Assembly: GCF_001612685.1 (NCBI RefSeq)
Contig: NZ_BDAY01000019.1
Span: 1-64,000 of the forward strand
Source of the DNA: Nocardia altamirensis NBRC 108246
Lineage (GTDB): Bacteria > Actinomycetota > Actinomycetes > Mycobacteriales > Mycobacteriaceae
Length of the DNA: 64,000 nt
Direction: 5' to 3'
Shown here: piece after piece, positions 7,504-15,881 of the stretch
Layout of the letters: every line of letters starts with the position of its first letter
Numbering within the stretch: the first letter of the stretch is position 1
Translations under genes and position numbers: made by a program
The notes under the pieces: model-generated
Database searches by the model: none
What the model was told of the DNA's origin: nothing
The model's input: the letters and a program-made list of their open reading frames with translations, nothing else

Positions 7504-9369
7504 GTGCGAGGAATCGGGGCGCGCGGCGATACCCGAACCCGGGTGCGGGCGGCATCGGCGCTGGCGACAGCTATGGTCATGGCTCGAACCACCGGGGCGT
7601 TCTACGTCATGGGTGGTGTGCTTGGTCTGCTGATAACCGCGATCGCCCCTGGCGACGAGGGTAATCGGCCGCTGGTTGGCGCGGCTGCGGCGATTGCGCT
7701 GACGCTCGGCCTCACGCTGCTTGCGTGGGGACCGCGACTGCCGCATTCCATTCACCACATGTACGTCGCGATCGCGACGGTGCTCGTCACGATCGCGGTC
7801 TACGCGTTCCCCAACACCGTCGGCTCGATCAGCCTCGCCGCGTTCTACGTGTTCGTCGCCTGCGATGCCGCGCTGTTCTTCGCGTGGTCGCAGGCGGCCG
7901 CGCACATCGCGTTCGCGATGGTGTTGTGCCTGTGGGTGTTGCCCGCGCGGCCGGTGCTGCCCGGATTGCCGTGGTGGTCCGGGCTCATTCCGGCCGGTGT
8001 CACCTTCGGCGTCGGCGTGGTCGTCGGCATCCTGACCAGGATGGCCTCGGAAGCCGATATCGACGTGCTGACGGGACTTTTGAACCGCCGCGGCTTCGAC
8101 CGCGCGCTGAATTCCGCGATCGAGCAGGCCACCCGCACCGGGCAGGGACTCGCCCTTGTCCTCGTCGACCTCGACCGCTTCCAGAAGATCAACGACCACC
8201 TCGGCCACCGCGCGGGCGACGCCGTGCTGCAGCGGGTCGCCGACACCTGGTCGAAATTGCTTGCGCCGGATCAGCGGCTGGCCCGCTACGGCGGCGACGC
8301 GTTCGCGATGCTGTTGCCGAACACCACCGAGCAGGCCGCGATCCTGCTCACCGAGCAGCTGCGCGCGGCGGTGACCACCGGCTGTTCGGCGGGCGTTACC
8401 TCATGGCAGCCAGGCGAATCCGGCTCGCTGCTGGTCAGCCGCGCAGACGTCGGCCTCTATCGAGCCAAGCAGGCCGGACGCAACCGGACGGTGCTCGAGT
8501 CGTCGCGGCAGCTGCCGCTGGCGGTGGAGCTACGCGAGGCGATCGACCGCGGCGCGCTCGACGTGCACTATCAGCCGATCGTCAGCCTCACCGAGGGCGG
8601 CGGCAAGGCGGTCGGTGTCGAGGCGCTGCTGCGCTGGTCGTCGAGCGCGCAGCCGGACGTCACCACCGAGGGGCTGATCCGGGTCGCCGAGGAATACGAC
8701 CTCATCGCCGATCTGGACGAGCTGGTGTTACGCCGGGCCTGTGCCGACGCGGCCAGGCTGCAGGACACCTTCGCTCAACTCGATCTGACGCTCAACGTCA
8801 ATGTCAGCGGACTGGAGCTGGCCGAGGCGGGCTATGCCGACCGGGTCGCCGACATCCTCGCCAGCACCGGTTGGCCCGCCGACCAGCTGGTGCTCGAGGT
8901 GACCGAGAGCGAGCTCGCGGCCGAATCCCACACGGCCATCGCCAATTTGCACACGCTGCGGGACCGGGGCGTGCGAATTGCCATCGACGATTTCGGCACC
9001 GGGTACTCCTCGCTGAGCAGGCTGGCCACGTTGCCGAGCGACATACTCAAGGTCGATCAGTCCTTCGTCGCCGCGATCCGCTCCGACTCCCCGGCGCCGC
9101 CGCTGCTCGGCGTGATCGCCGCACTGTCCAGCGCGTTGGATCTGCAGGTGATCGCCGAAGGGGTGGAAACCGAATACCAGGCCGCGGTGCTCACCGAACT
9201 CGGCTTCGCCCTCGCGCAGGGGTACCACTACAGCGACTCGCACCCGGTGGCGGACCTGATCAGCGACCTCAACACGAACCAGGGCCGCGTCGGTCCCGGT
9301 GTGGCGGATCGCAGTCTCGACGACGGCGATTCGATGCACACCGCCAACGGTTGGCTGCCGCTCGGATAA
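7504..9369 (+). CDS. Membrane-anchored GGDEF-EAL cyclic-di-GMP protein
   Basis: A 621-residue protein. About six hydrophobic segments span residues ~20-178, followed by a GGDEF domain (starting 'DIDVLTGLLNRRGFDRAL', ~185-335) and an EAL domain (~345-595). The signature loop reads GGDAF (about 263-267) with Ala in place of the usual second acidic residue, so cyclase activity is doubtful. The EAL side retains EALLR, 'DDFGTGYSSL', 'KVDQSF' and 'EGVET', so phosphodiesterase activity on c-di-GMP is plausible. The GTG at 7504 was chosen because a TAGGCT -10 element ends 8 nt upstream; an in-frame ATG at 7462 would start before that promoter. Confidence 0.88.
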   Translation: MRGIGARGDTRTRVRAASALATAMVMARTTGAFYVMGGVLGLLITAIAPGDEGNRPLVGAAAAIALTLGLTLLAWGPRLPHSIHHMYVAIATVLVTIAVYAFPNTVGSISLAAFYVFVACDAALFFAWSQAAAHIAFAMVLCLWVLPARPVLPGLPWWSGLIPAGVTFGVGVVVGILTRMASEADIDVLTGLLNRRGFDRALNSAIEQATRTGQGLALVLVDLDRFQKINDHLGHRAGDAVLQRVADTWSKLLAPDQRLARYGGDAFAMLLPNTTEQAAILLTEQLRAAVTTGCSAGVTSWQPGESGSLLVSRADVGLYRAKQAGRNRTVLESSRQLPLAVELREAIDRGALDVHYQPIVSLTEGGGKAVGVEALLRWSSSAQPDVTTEGLIRVAEEYDLIADLDELVLRRACADAARLQDTFAQLDLTLNVNVSGLELAEAGYADRVADILASTGWPADQLVLEVTESELAAESHTAIANLHTLRDRGVRIAIDDFGTGYSSLSRLATLPSDILKVDQSFVAAIRSDSPAPPLLGVIAALSSALDLQVIAEGVETEYQAAVLTELGFALAQGYHYSDSHPVADLISDLNTNQGRVGPGVADRSLDDGDSMHTANGWLPLG

Positions 9370-9560
9370 ACGGCTTGACGCAGGTCGCGGGGCTGCGCAT
9401 GCTGGTCGACATGCGTTTGCTTTTCTACGCCAGTTGATTCGTCAGCGGGCTGTTCGCCCGTCGCACGAATAAGAACGGCTGTTTTCGTTCGGCGGCCCTG
9501 CGCCCGCGCTGGATTCCGCCGCGCCGGAGCTCGGACCCGATCGGGGTTCGTGCGCTCACT

Positions 9561-10853
9561 GTGCGCGCGGTGCTGTTCGCGGGCATCGGCGATCTGATCC
9601 CGCTGTACGCGCTGTACTCCCTCTTGTTCGCCGACCACGGGCTCAGCACCGGGCAGATCTCGGCGCTGTTCGCGATCTGGTCGACCACCGCCTTCCTGCT
9701 CGAGGTGCCGTCCGGCGCATGGGCGGACACGGTGTCGCGGCGCGCGCTGCTCGTGTTCAGCGGCGTGCTGCTCACCGCGGGATTCGCGATGTGGACCCTC
9801 GTGCCCACCTTCCTCGGTTTCGCCCTCGGCTTCGTCCTCTGGGGCGCGGCAGGGGCTTTGAAATCGGGCACCTTCGAGGCGCTGCTCTACGACGACCTCG
9901 CCGCACGCGGTGAGCAGGCGTCCTACGCGCGCATCCTCGGCTACACCCGGGCGGCCTCGGAGGCGGCCATCGTCGTCGGCATCGTCGGCGCGACCCCGCT
10001 GTACCTCTGGGGCGGTTACGCGCTGATCGGCTGGGCCAGTGTGGGATTCGCCGCGCTGCACACGGTGATCGCGTTGTCGCTACCGAGTGCGCCGCAGTTC
10101 GTGTCGGCGACCGCGGTCGATGAGCTGGAAGAGGAGGATGCGCCGGATAACCGTGCCGCAGTGGTGCAGTCGGCCGAACGCGACGAGTCGACTGTCGTGG
10201 CGCGGCCGTTCGCGAGATACCTGGGCATGCTGAAGGCCGGTGTCGGCGAGTCGATTCGGATCAGCGCCGTGCGCAACGGTGTGCTGCTCGGCGCGCTGCT
10301 GTTCGGTATCACCGCATTCGACGAGTATTTCGCGCTGCTCGCCGAGGAGGCCGGAGCGGCGACGGCGGTGGTGCCGCTGCTCGTCGGCGTGACCGTGCTC
10401 GGGTCACTGGCCGGATCCGTGCTGGCCGGACGCACCGAGGGCATGTCGGGACGTGCCATGGCGATCGCCGTCGGCATCGGTGGTGTGCTGTTTCTCGGCG
10501 GTGCTCTCGTCGCCGGTCTGGCTGAACACCGGCCTAGTGCGGTCTATGTGCTTACCGGCCTTGGCTTTACGGCAATCGGCATCTCCTACGGCATTGTCTA
10601 CAACGCGGGCGTTGTCGCGGGGGCCCGCCTGCAGGACGCGATCGAGGGACCCGCCCGCGCCACCGTGACCTCGGTATCGGGACTGCTCGGTGAGGTTGTC
10701 GCCCTGGCGGTCTTCGCATTCGCGGCCGTCGTGACCACGTGGTGGTCGATGTCGGTGTTGCTCGCGATCCTAGGTGCGAGCATCCTTCCGATCGCCGTGC
10801 TCGCGCCGAAGTGGTTGCCCGCGAAGGTTGTCGAGCCGGTCGATTCGAAGTAG
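9561..10853 (+). CDS. MFS transporter
   Basis: A 430-residue major facilitator with about 12 membrane segments and the loop 2-3 motif-A remnant 'GAWADTVSRRALL' near residues 52-64. A charged central loop (residues ~190-225, rich in Glu and Asp) separates the two six-helix halves. Likely a proton-driven exporter; the substrate is not predictable. The GTG at 9561 opens directly into the first helix, so a slightly earlier start is possible, but no ATG or ribosome-binding site is evident in the 190-bp gap after the GGDEF-EAL gene. It converges on the secreted hydrolase across a strong hairpin. Confidence 0.8.
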   Translation: MRAVLFAGIGDLIPLYALYSLLFADHGLSTGQISALFAIWSTTAFLLEVPSGAWADTVSRRALLVFSGVLLTAGFAMWTLVPTFLGFALGFVLWGAAGALKSGTFEALLYDDLAARGEQASYARILGYTRAASEAAIVVGIVGATPLYLWGGYALIGWASVGFAALHTVIALSLPSAPQFVSATAVDELEEEDAPDNRAAVVQSAERDESTVVARPFARYLGMLKAGVGESIRISAVRNGVLLGALLFGITAFDEYFALLAEEAGAATAVVPLLVGVTVLGSLAGSVLAGRTEGMSGRAMAIAVGIGGVLFLGGALVAGLAEHRPSAVYVLTGLGFTAIGISYGIVYNAGVVAGARLQDAIEGPARATVTSVSGLLGEVVALAVFAFAAVVTTWWSMSVLLAILGASILPIAVLAPKWLPAKVVEPVDSK

Positions 10854-10921
10854 CGCCCGCTATTTGTGCCGTCCTGCACGCGGAGGCGTTCGCAGTCCCG
10901 GCACGAGTCTCGGCCGTGGTA

Positions 10922-10961
10922 CGCCTGCGGCGCAGCAGGTCGACTTGCTGCGCCGCAGGCG
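10922..10961. terminator. Bidirectional hairpin terminator between convergent genes
   Basis: A perfect 16-bp inverted repeat (arms 10922-10937 and 10946-10961) with an 8-nt loop GGTCGACT. It sits between the 3' ends of the MFS gene (plus) and the hydrolase gene (minus), as expected for a shared terminator. There is no long T tract on either side, which is common in actinobacteria. Confidence 0.7.
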
Positions 10962-10996
10962 GATCCGTCGTGCGGGAATTCCGTTCCCAGCCGGTC

Positions 10997-12010
10997 TTAT
11001 TCGGGAAGAGCGTCGGCCAAGCGATTACGGAACACGTACTCGACGCCAGGGTCACGCGGCAACTCCCACGCGGGTCCGACGAAATACTTGGCGGCGTCCT
11101 TGTCGTCCTTGGCGAGGTATTGCATCCACGCCAAGGTGAGCGTGGTGAAGGCATTGTTCGGCGGCGCATCCATCGGCTTGGTGTGGTTGGCGCCGCGGAT
11201 GCACGCCAGGTAGGCGGGCACGGTAAGCGTGGTGTGGTACTGAAGCCACATGGGGTGATACCAGTGCCACACAATCACATCCATGCAGCCGGTCATGTGC
11301 ATGGTCGGCACGTTGAGCAGGATGCCGATGGCGTAGGGGCTCGATTCCCACGGCACTGCGCCGATGATCCGTGCCGCGGGATCGATGTAGCGGTACACGT
11401 CCGGCGGCAGGCTCGCGTTTTGTTGAGTCGCGCCGCCGCCGCCGGAATGCCCGACGAAGAAGATGCGGCCGAGATCCACCTTGCCGAACATCGGGTTGTT
11501 CGGGTCCTTGTTGGCGTCGGACAGCGTCTTCACGCCGATGATGCCGATTTCCGGAAGTCCATTGAGCAGGTCGTACGGCATCGCGACGACATAACCGTAG
11601 CTTGCCCAGAACTTGGCGCTCGCGTCGTACCAGCCGGGATCCTGTCCGGTGCCAGGCGCGAAAATAACCACCGGAGCGGGGCCTGAATCGGCGATGTCCT
11701 TCGGATAGTAGAAGTTGACGCCGAACGGCAATTCATTTCCCGACGGAAATGAATTGGTGCACTGCAGGTGTGACTGATTTCCGAAGAATCGGTACGACTC
11801 GTCCATGGCCGTGGCCCACGGTGAGGAGGCGCAGCTGTGTACTTCGTTGGTCTGTGCGGTCTCGTGTGGCCCTGGCTGGCCATATGAGGTCAGCGGCACG
11901 TCACCGGGCGCGAATCCGTCGTCGGCCGTTGCGGCCGGAGCGGTCCCGATCACGAGGCCGGAAAGAACCAATGCCGCGACGAAAGCGGCGCCGAACGAAC
12001 GATGGCCCAT
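10997..12010 (-). CDS. Secreted alpha/beta hydrolase
   Basis: A 337-residue protein with a signal peptide (MGHRSFGAAFVAALVLSGLV..., cleavage after ATA at about residue 29). The nucleophile elbow is GHSGGG (Ser about 189). Likely acid and base partners are Asp about 244 ('GCMDVIVW') and His about 276 ('GANHTKP'). The layout resembles dienelactone-hydrolase/PET-hydrolase-like secreted esterases, so it may act on extracellular esters or lipids. Four or more cysteines (C60, C84, C242, C270) could form disulfides. The ATG at 12010 is chosen because the signal peptide starts there; upstream in-frame codons would add a non-signal leader. Confidence 0.78.
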   Translation of the reverse strand: MGHRSFGAAFVAALVLSGLVIGTAPAATADDGFAPGDVPLTSYGQPGPHETAQTNEVHSCASSPWATAMDESYRFFGNQSHLQCTNSFPSGNELPFGVNFYYPKDIADSGPAPVVIFAPGTGQDPGWYDASAKFWASYGYVVAMPYDLLNGLPEIGIIGVKTLSDANKDPNNPMFGKVDLGRIFFVGHSGGGGATQQNASLPPDVYRYIDPAARIIGAVPWESSPYAIGILLNVPTMHMTGCMDVIVWHWYHPMWLQYHTTLTVPAYLACIRGANHTKPMDAPPNNAFTTLTLAWMQYLAKDDKDAAKYFVGPAWELPRDPGVEYVFRNRLADALPE

Positions 12011-12270
12011 GCGCGGCCGTCGCCGGCCGAGTTGTGCTGTCAGCAAAAGAACGTCACCCGCTTCCATTTCGAACGAATACAAGCAAGGGAACATGGCGCA
12101 TCCAGCGCCGAATCGACATCACTGTGGGGCAAATCAATCCGACAGTCAAGCGGCCGCGCGCATTACTATTTGCCAGCACAGTTTTACGCGCAAAACATGC
12201 GGTTGCCCTCGAACCGGACGGGTCGAAGGGGATTCACGATATTTGTCGCAGCCGATGTCGCGCCCGGCGA
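12011..12270. other. Intergenic region upstream of the hydrolase
   Basis: 260 bp between the hydrolase start and the TetR stop (both minus strand). It is noticeably less GC-rich than its surroundings. It should contain the hydrolase promoter, but I could not fix a convincing -35/-10 pair or an ORF with a ribosome-binding site. Confidence 0.3.
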
Positions 12271-12918
12271 CTATTCGGCGAGCGGAACGCCGATGAGATG
12301 GCTTGCGGTGAGCAGGAATTGGTCGGTGGAGCGGTCGACCAGGTCGGTCCTGCTGATCGGGAGCGTGCCTGCGAGCCAGCTGTTGGTGGTCTCCCACAGT
12401 CCGCCGAGCAGATGGATCGCCGCGAATTTGGCTCGGTCGCCCACGCTTTCGACGAGGTCCGCGCCGACCTCGGCCGCGCAGGCCGCCATCATGATGCCCG
12501 CGAAGGAGCGCATCACCTCGGCTCTGCGCATGAGCAGCGCCGGGTTCAGCTGTGCTTCGACGGTGACGATGCGCGCCTTGCGCGGGTCGTCGGCGATCAG
12601 GTCGACGGCGGCGGCGATGGCGGCTCTGGTCTTGGCGTGGATGTCGGTCGGCGTCGTGAGGAACGCCGTGACCACCGCCTGACCGATTTCGTCGACGATG
12701 CGGTCGAACAGCTCGCTGAACACCGCACCGAGATCGTCGAAGCTCTCGTAGTAGTAGCGCTCGGACAACTTGGCCTGGGTGCACAGCCCGGACACGGTCA
12801 GCTTGGTGAAGCCCGAGGTGCCGATGATTTCCTGCGCGGCGTCGAGCAGTGCGGCGCGGCGGCGCGCTCTGCGCTGTTCGATCGGCACGCCGCCGTAAGA
12901 CCGCGAGGTGGTAGCCAC
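12271..12918 (-). CDS. TetR-family transcriptional regulator
   Basis: A 215-residue repressor. The N-terminal helix-turn-helix includes 'ALLDAAQEIIGTSGFTKLTVSGLCTQAKLSERYYYESFDD', the standard TetR recognition layout, and the C-terminal ~150 residues form a ligand-binding helical domain. The GTG at 12918 is preferred because the frame upstream runs through the intergenic operator. It is divergent from the MpaB-type oxygenase gene, with a palindrome between them, so it most likely represses that gene and itself. The inducer is unknown. Confidence 0.87.
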   Translation of the reverse strand: MATTSRSYGGVPIEQRRARRRAALLDAAQEIIGTSGFTKLTVSGLCTQAKLSERYYYESFDDLGAVFSELFDRIVDEIGQAVVTAFLTTPTDIHAKTRAAIAAAVDLIADDPRKARIVTVEAQLNPALLMRRAEVMRSFAGIMMAACAAEVGADLVESVGDRAKFAAIHLLGGLWETTNSWLAGTLPISRTDLVDRSTDQFLLTASHLIGVPLAE

Positions 12919-12926
12919 CGTTCCAT

Positions 12927-12948
12927 TCTGGCATACAACCTTGCCAGA
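12927..12948. promoter_or_regulatory. Predicted TetR operator
   Basis: An inverted repeat TCTGGCA-(8 nt)-TGCCAGA, 9 bp upstream of the TetR GTG and within the 137-bp divergent region. A further half-site-like CTTGTCAGA lies at about 12971-12979. Size and position suit a TetR dimer site that controls both directions. Confidence 0.6.
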
Positions 12949-13055
12949 TATCTGTTTCTGTGGGACGGTCTTGTCAGAATGTGCGGCCGACGCGCATTCG
13001 CGACTCGTAAGTGTTCTCTGCTCGACGCGAACCTCGACCCGACGGGTGAAGTGCA

Positions 13056-14306
13056 ATGGCGCATGACAACCAGAAACTGCCCACTCCGCAGCTCTTCACG
13101 GAGTTCCCCTACAAGTACGCCGTGCCGCTGCTCGCGCCGGGTGACCTCAGCTGCACCGCGGCCCAACGCGACTCGTTCCGCCGGTTCAGCCAGGTCGGCG
13201 ACCCGCTCGCGGACGCCGTCGTCGCGATGTTCAAGCGGCTGCCGGTCGGCGAGGGACGGCGCATGTTCGAGACGGCGGTCGAACACGGCATCGACGCCGT
13301 GCCGGACGCGCCGCCGGAGCTGAGCGCGCTCTTCGAACAGGTCGAGGCGGACCCGTACTGGCTCGATCGCACCAAGCTCGAACACGGCGCCAGGGTCGTC
13401 GGCCGCACCGGCGTCTGGGGTGGCATCGCCATGGGCATGTTCGCGCTGATGGGCGGCTACCTCGCGTCCCGCGCGGACAAGACCCTGGTCGGCACCGGCG
13501 ACCTCGACGCGATGGCGCCGCGCAGACTTGCCGAGACCACCCAGTGGTGGCTGGACGTGACGACTCCCGGTGCGCTGGAACGCAATGCGGTCGGCTTCAA
13601 GAGTGTGCTGCGGGTGCGGTTGATGCACGCGCTGGTGCGTTCCGGCATGAATCGGCGCCCCGACTGGGATTACGCGGCATGGGACCACCCGGTCAACCAG
13701 GTGCTCACCGTCGGCACCCTCGGCCTGTTCTCCATGGCCAACCTGGTCGGCGCGCAAGCACTCGGCCTGCGCTTCTCCGCCAAGGAGAAGGACTCGGTGT
13801 TCCAGCTCTGGCGCTATGTCGGCTTCCTGCTCGGCGTCGACCCCGAGATCCTGCCGACGTGTGAGACCGACACCTGGCGCGCCTTCTGGATTCTCGCCGA
13901 CACCGAGTTCATTCCCGACGCCGACTCACAGCGCTTGGCCCAGGCGCTCATCCCCGCGGCAGGCGGGCTGTTCATCGGCGCCGACACCGTGCCGCAGCGC
14001 GCGGTGCGCAAGGTGATCACCAGCTACATGGTCGCCTACAGCCGAATCGTCCTCGGACCGACCAACTCCGACTTTCTCGGCCTGCCCGCCAGCAAGTTCT
14101 ACCAAGGCGCCGTCATGGCGACCGCCGTCGTCAACGGCGCACTCGAGATCCCGCGCCGCATCATCCCCGGCGCCACCCGCTTCCAAGAAAACCTCGGCGC
14201 GCGCATCCGCACCCGCCTGGTCCGAGGTTCCATCGCCCGCAACGGCGGCGACCGCACCTACGCCCGCCACGACACCTACGCCGCCCGCCCCTTGCGCGTG
14301 AGCTGA
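13056..14306 (+). CDS. Oxygenase MpaB-family protein (DUF2236)
   Basis: A 416-residue, mostly helical protein of the DUF2236 family, which includes latex-clearing protein and fungal MpaB, haem-dependent enzymes that cleave C=C bonds oxidatively. Family landmarks visible are 'RVRLMHALVR' (about residues 188-197), with the Arg/His pair expected near the haem, and 'WDHPVNQV'. A hydrophobic stretch lies at about 120-135. No signal peptide is seen, so it is probably cytosolic or membrane-associated. It is divergently transcribed from the TetR gene. Substrate unknown; a terpenoid or unsaturated lipid is a family-based guess. Its 3' end is partly duplicated downstream (see the repeat). Confidence 0.82.
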   Translation: MAHDNQKLPTPQLFTEFPYKYAVPLLAPGDLSCTAAQRDSFRRFSQVGDPLADAVVAMFKRLPVGEGRRMFETAVEHGIDAVPDAPPELSALFEQVEADPYWLDRTKLEHGARVVGRTGVWGGIAMGMFALMGGYLASRADKTLVGTGDLDAMAPRRLAETTQWWLDVTTPGALERNAVGFKSVLRVRLMHALVRSGMNRRPDWDYAAWDHPVNQVLTVGTLGLFSMANLVGAQALGLRFSAKEKDSVFQLWRYVGFLLGVDPEILPTCETDTWRAFWILADTEFIPDADSQRLAQALIPAAGGLFIGADTVPQRAVRKVITSYMVAYSRIVLGPTNSDFLGLPASKFYQGAVMATAVVNGALEIPRRIIPGATRFQENLGARIRTRLVRGSIARNGGDRTYARHDTYAARPLRVS

Positions 14307-14585
14307 CCCAGCGAACCTCGGATCCGCACCCCCCTCAGCGGCCCGCACTGCGCGCGCGAATCCTGAGAGCGGGTGCGGATCCCGACCGCGCGGGGTGACG
14401 CCATCGATGCCCGCCACGACACGCACGCCGCCCGCCCCTTTGCGTGTGAGCTGACCCAGCGGCCATTGGATCCGTATCGTTCGGCCGACCTGCAGTGCGC
14501 GTGCGAATCTCGAGACCGGTGCGGATCCCGACTGCGGGCGGCGGCATTGAGGCTCGTGACACCTACGCTGGCCGGGCGGGTTGCA
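14262..14585 (+). repeat. Degenerate tandem repeat of about 147 bp
   Basis: A block beginning GCCCGCCACGACAC at 14262 recurs at 14409, and a third, truncated copy starts at about 14549. Shared landmarks include CCGCCCGCCCC, GAGCTGACCCAGCG and GGTGCGGATCCCGAC. The first copy overlaps the last ~45 bp of the oxygenase gene, so the protein's tail (ARHDTYAARPLRVS) is echoed in frame fragments of copy 2. The 341-bp gap from 14307 to 14647 is made almost wholly of these copies; no independent gene was found in it. Confidence 0.75.
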
Positions 14586-14647
14586 CGGACTGGCCGCGTC
14601 CATTGGGCGCGGTGCCGGACTGGTTGGGCGGCGGTAACGTGCCGGGG

Positions 14648-15604
14648 GTGAGTGCGCGGGTGCGGTGGGGGCTGGTTTTCGGGTTCTGCATCGGCGCGGG
14701 GGTGGCGGTGCAGGGGCGGATCAATGGTGCGCTCGGTGCGCGGCTGCATGATGGGATTGCCGCTGCGACGGTGAGTTTCGGGTCTGGTCTGCTGGTGTTG
14801 TTGATCGCGTTCGCGGTGCGCGGGTCGCTGCGCGACGGTGCCGAACGGGTTCGGCGGGCGGTGTCGACGGGTGCGTTGCGGCCGTGGCATCTGCTCGGTG
14901 GTCTCTGTGGTGCCTTTTTCGTTGCCTGCCAGGGGCTTACGGTCGCCGCGATCGGAGTCACCGCGTTCACTGTTGCGGTGGTGTCGGGTCAGCTGCTGAG
15001 CAGTTTGGTGGTCGATCGCCTCGGCGTCGCACCCAGCGGCCGGACGCCGGTCACCGCAATGCGATTCGGTGGTGCCGCGCTCGGTGCGCTCGCTGTGTTG
15101 ATCGCTGGTTGGGAACGCACCGCCACACCGGGTGGCGCACTGGCGGTTCCGGAGGCGCTGCGCGGTGCGCCGACGGCGCTGCTCATCGTCCTGCCCGCGT
15201 TGGCTGGTATCGGCTTGGCCTGGCAGCAAGCGGTCAACGGGCGGATCGGCGAAGTCGGCGGCCCGCTGTCGGCAACGCTGGTCAACTTCTGCGTCGGTCT
15301 CGTCGCCCTGGTCGTGATCGAGGCCGTGGTCCTGTTCTGGTCCGGCCTTCCCACCGAATTCCCTACGCAGCCATGGCTCTACCTGGGTGGGCTGATCGGC
15401 ATCGCGTTCATCGCGCTGGCCGCAGGCACCGTCGGTCGAATCGGCGTCCTCCTCCTCGGCCTCACCTCCGTCGCAGGCCAACTCGTCACCTCGATCGTCC
15501 TGGACGCCCTCACCCCGACCAGTGCGGGACTATCCCTCACCGCAGTGATCGGCAGCGCATTGACCCTGCTCGCCGTCGCCATAGCCGCCCGCTCCCACCC
15601 CTGA
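14648..15604 (+). CDS. DMT-superfamily transporter (YdcZ/DUF606 type)
   Basis: A 318-residue protein with about ten membrane helices in two homologous halves. Each half carries the family's 'QGRINGALGARL' and 'QQAVNGRIGEVGGPL' repeat (residues ~20 and ~196), marking an internal duplication as in YdcZ-type small-molecule transporters. The GTG at 14648 was chosen because the protein then begins with a membrane helix and because GGGGG precedes it; an upstream frame would extend into the repeat DNA. Substrate not predictable. Confidence 0.8.
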   Translation: MSARVRWGLVFGFCIGAGVAVQGRINGALGARLHDGIAAATVSFGSGLLVLLIAFAVRGSLRDGAERVRRAVSTGALRPWHLLGGLCGAFFVACQGLTVAAIGVTAFTVAVVSGQLLSSLVVDRLGVAPSGRTPVTAMRFGGAALGALAVLIAGWERTATPGGALAVPEALRGAPTALLIVLPALAGIGLAWQQAVNGRIGEVGGPLSATLVNFCVGLVALVVIEAVVLFWSGLPTEFPTQPWLYLGGLIGIAFIALAAGTVGRIGVLLLGLTSVAGQLVTSIVLDALTPTSAGLSLTAVIGSALTLLAVAIAARSHP

Positions 15605-15881
15605 ACCGCGCCATTGGTCAGCGCGGCCCGGCCCATGTGACTCGACTGAAGTGGTCCGATCATGCCGCACGGACAGCGCGGTTCGACCGGCGCGCGTTGA
15701 TCGGGACGGTCTGACCACCAGGCTCGTTGGGTGCGGCCTGACCACCGCGGCTCGACTGGCGCGGTCCGCCCTGTGCGGTCTGAATCGGGGCGGTCGGTTC
15801 GCCGCGCTGTTCGACGGCTTCCTCGAAAACAGTTCTTGCGATTCAACTTTCACCACTGCGGTGGTGTGGGATCGTGCGCTC
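15605..15881. other. Intergenic region with short GCGGTCTGA-like repeats
   Basis: 277 bp. Several loosely repeated GCGGTC(T/C)(G/C) blocks occur between about 15660 and 15800. A CACCAC-TGCG-GTGGTG hairpin lies at 15851-15866, 15 bp before the next start codon, where it could affect initiation or be an operator. No gene is seen. Confidence 0.35.

Noticed and set aside
9410..9437. An eight-codon frame starting ATGCGTTTGC after the GGDEF-EAL gene
   Set aside because: Too short and without a ribosome-binding site.
10922..10961. Long perfect inverted repeat as a possible mobile-element end or attachment site
   Set aside because: No transposase, target duplication or second copy; it lies between convergent stops as a terminator would.
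11749..13323. A long plus-strand frame through the hydrolase start and TetR gene
   Set aside because: Overlaps the operator and three better-supported genes; Arg-rich translation.
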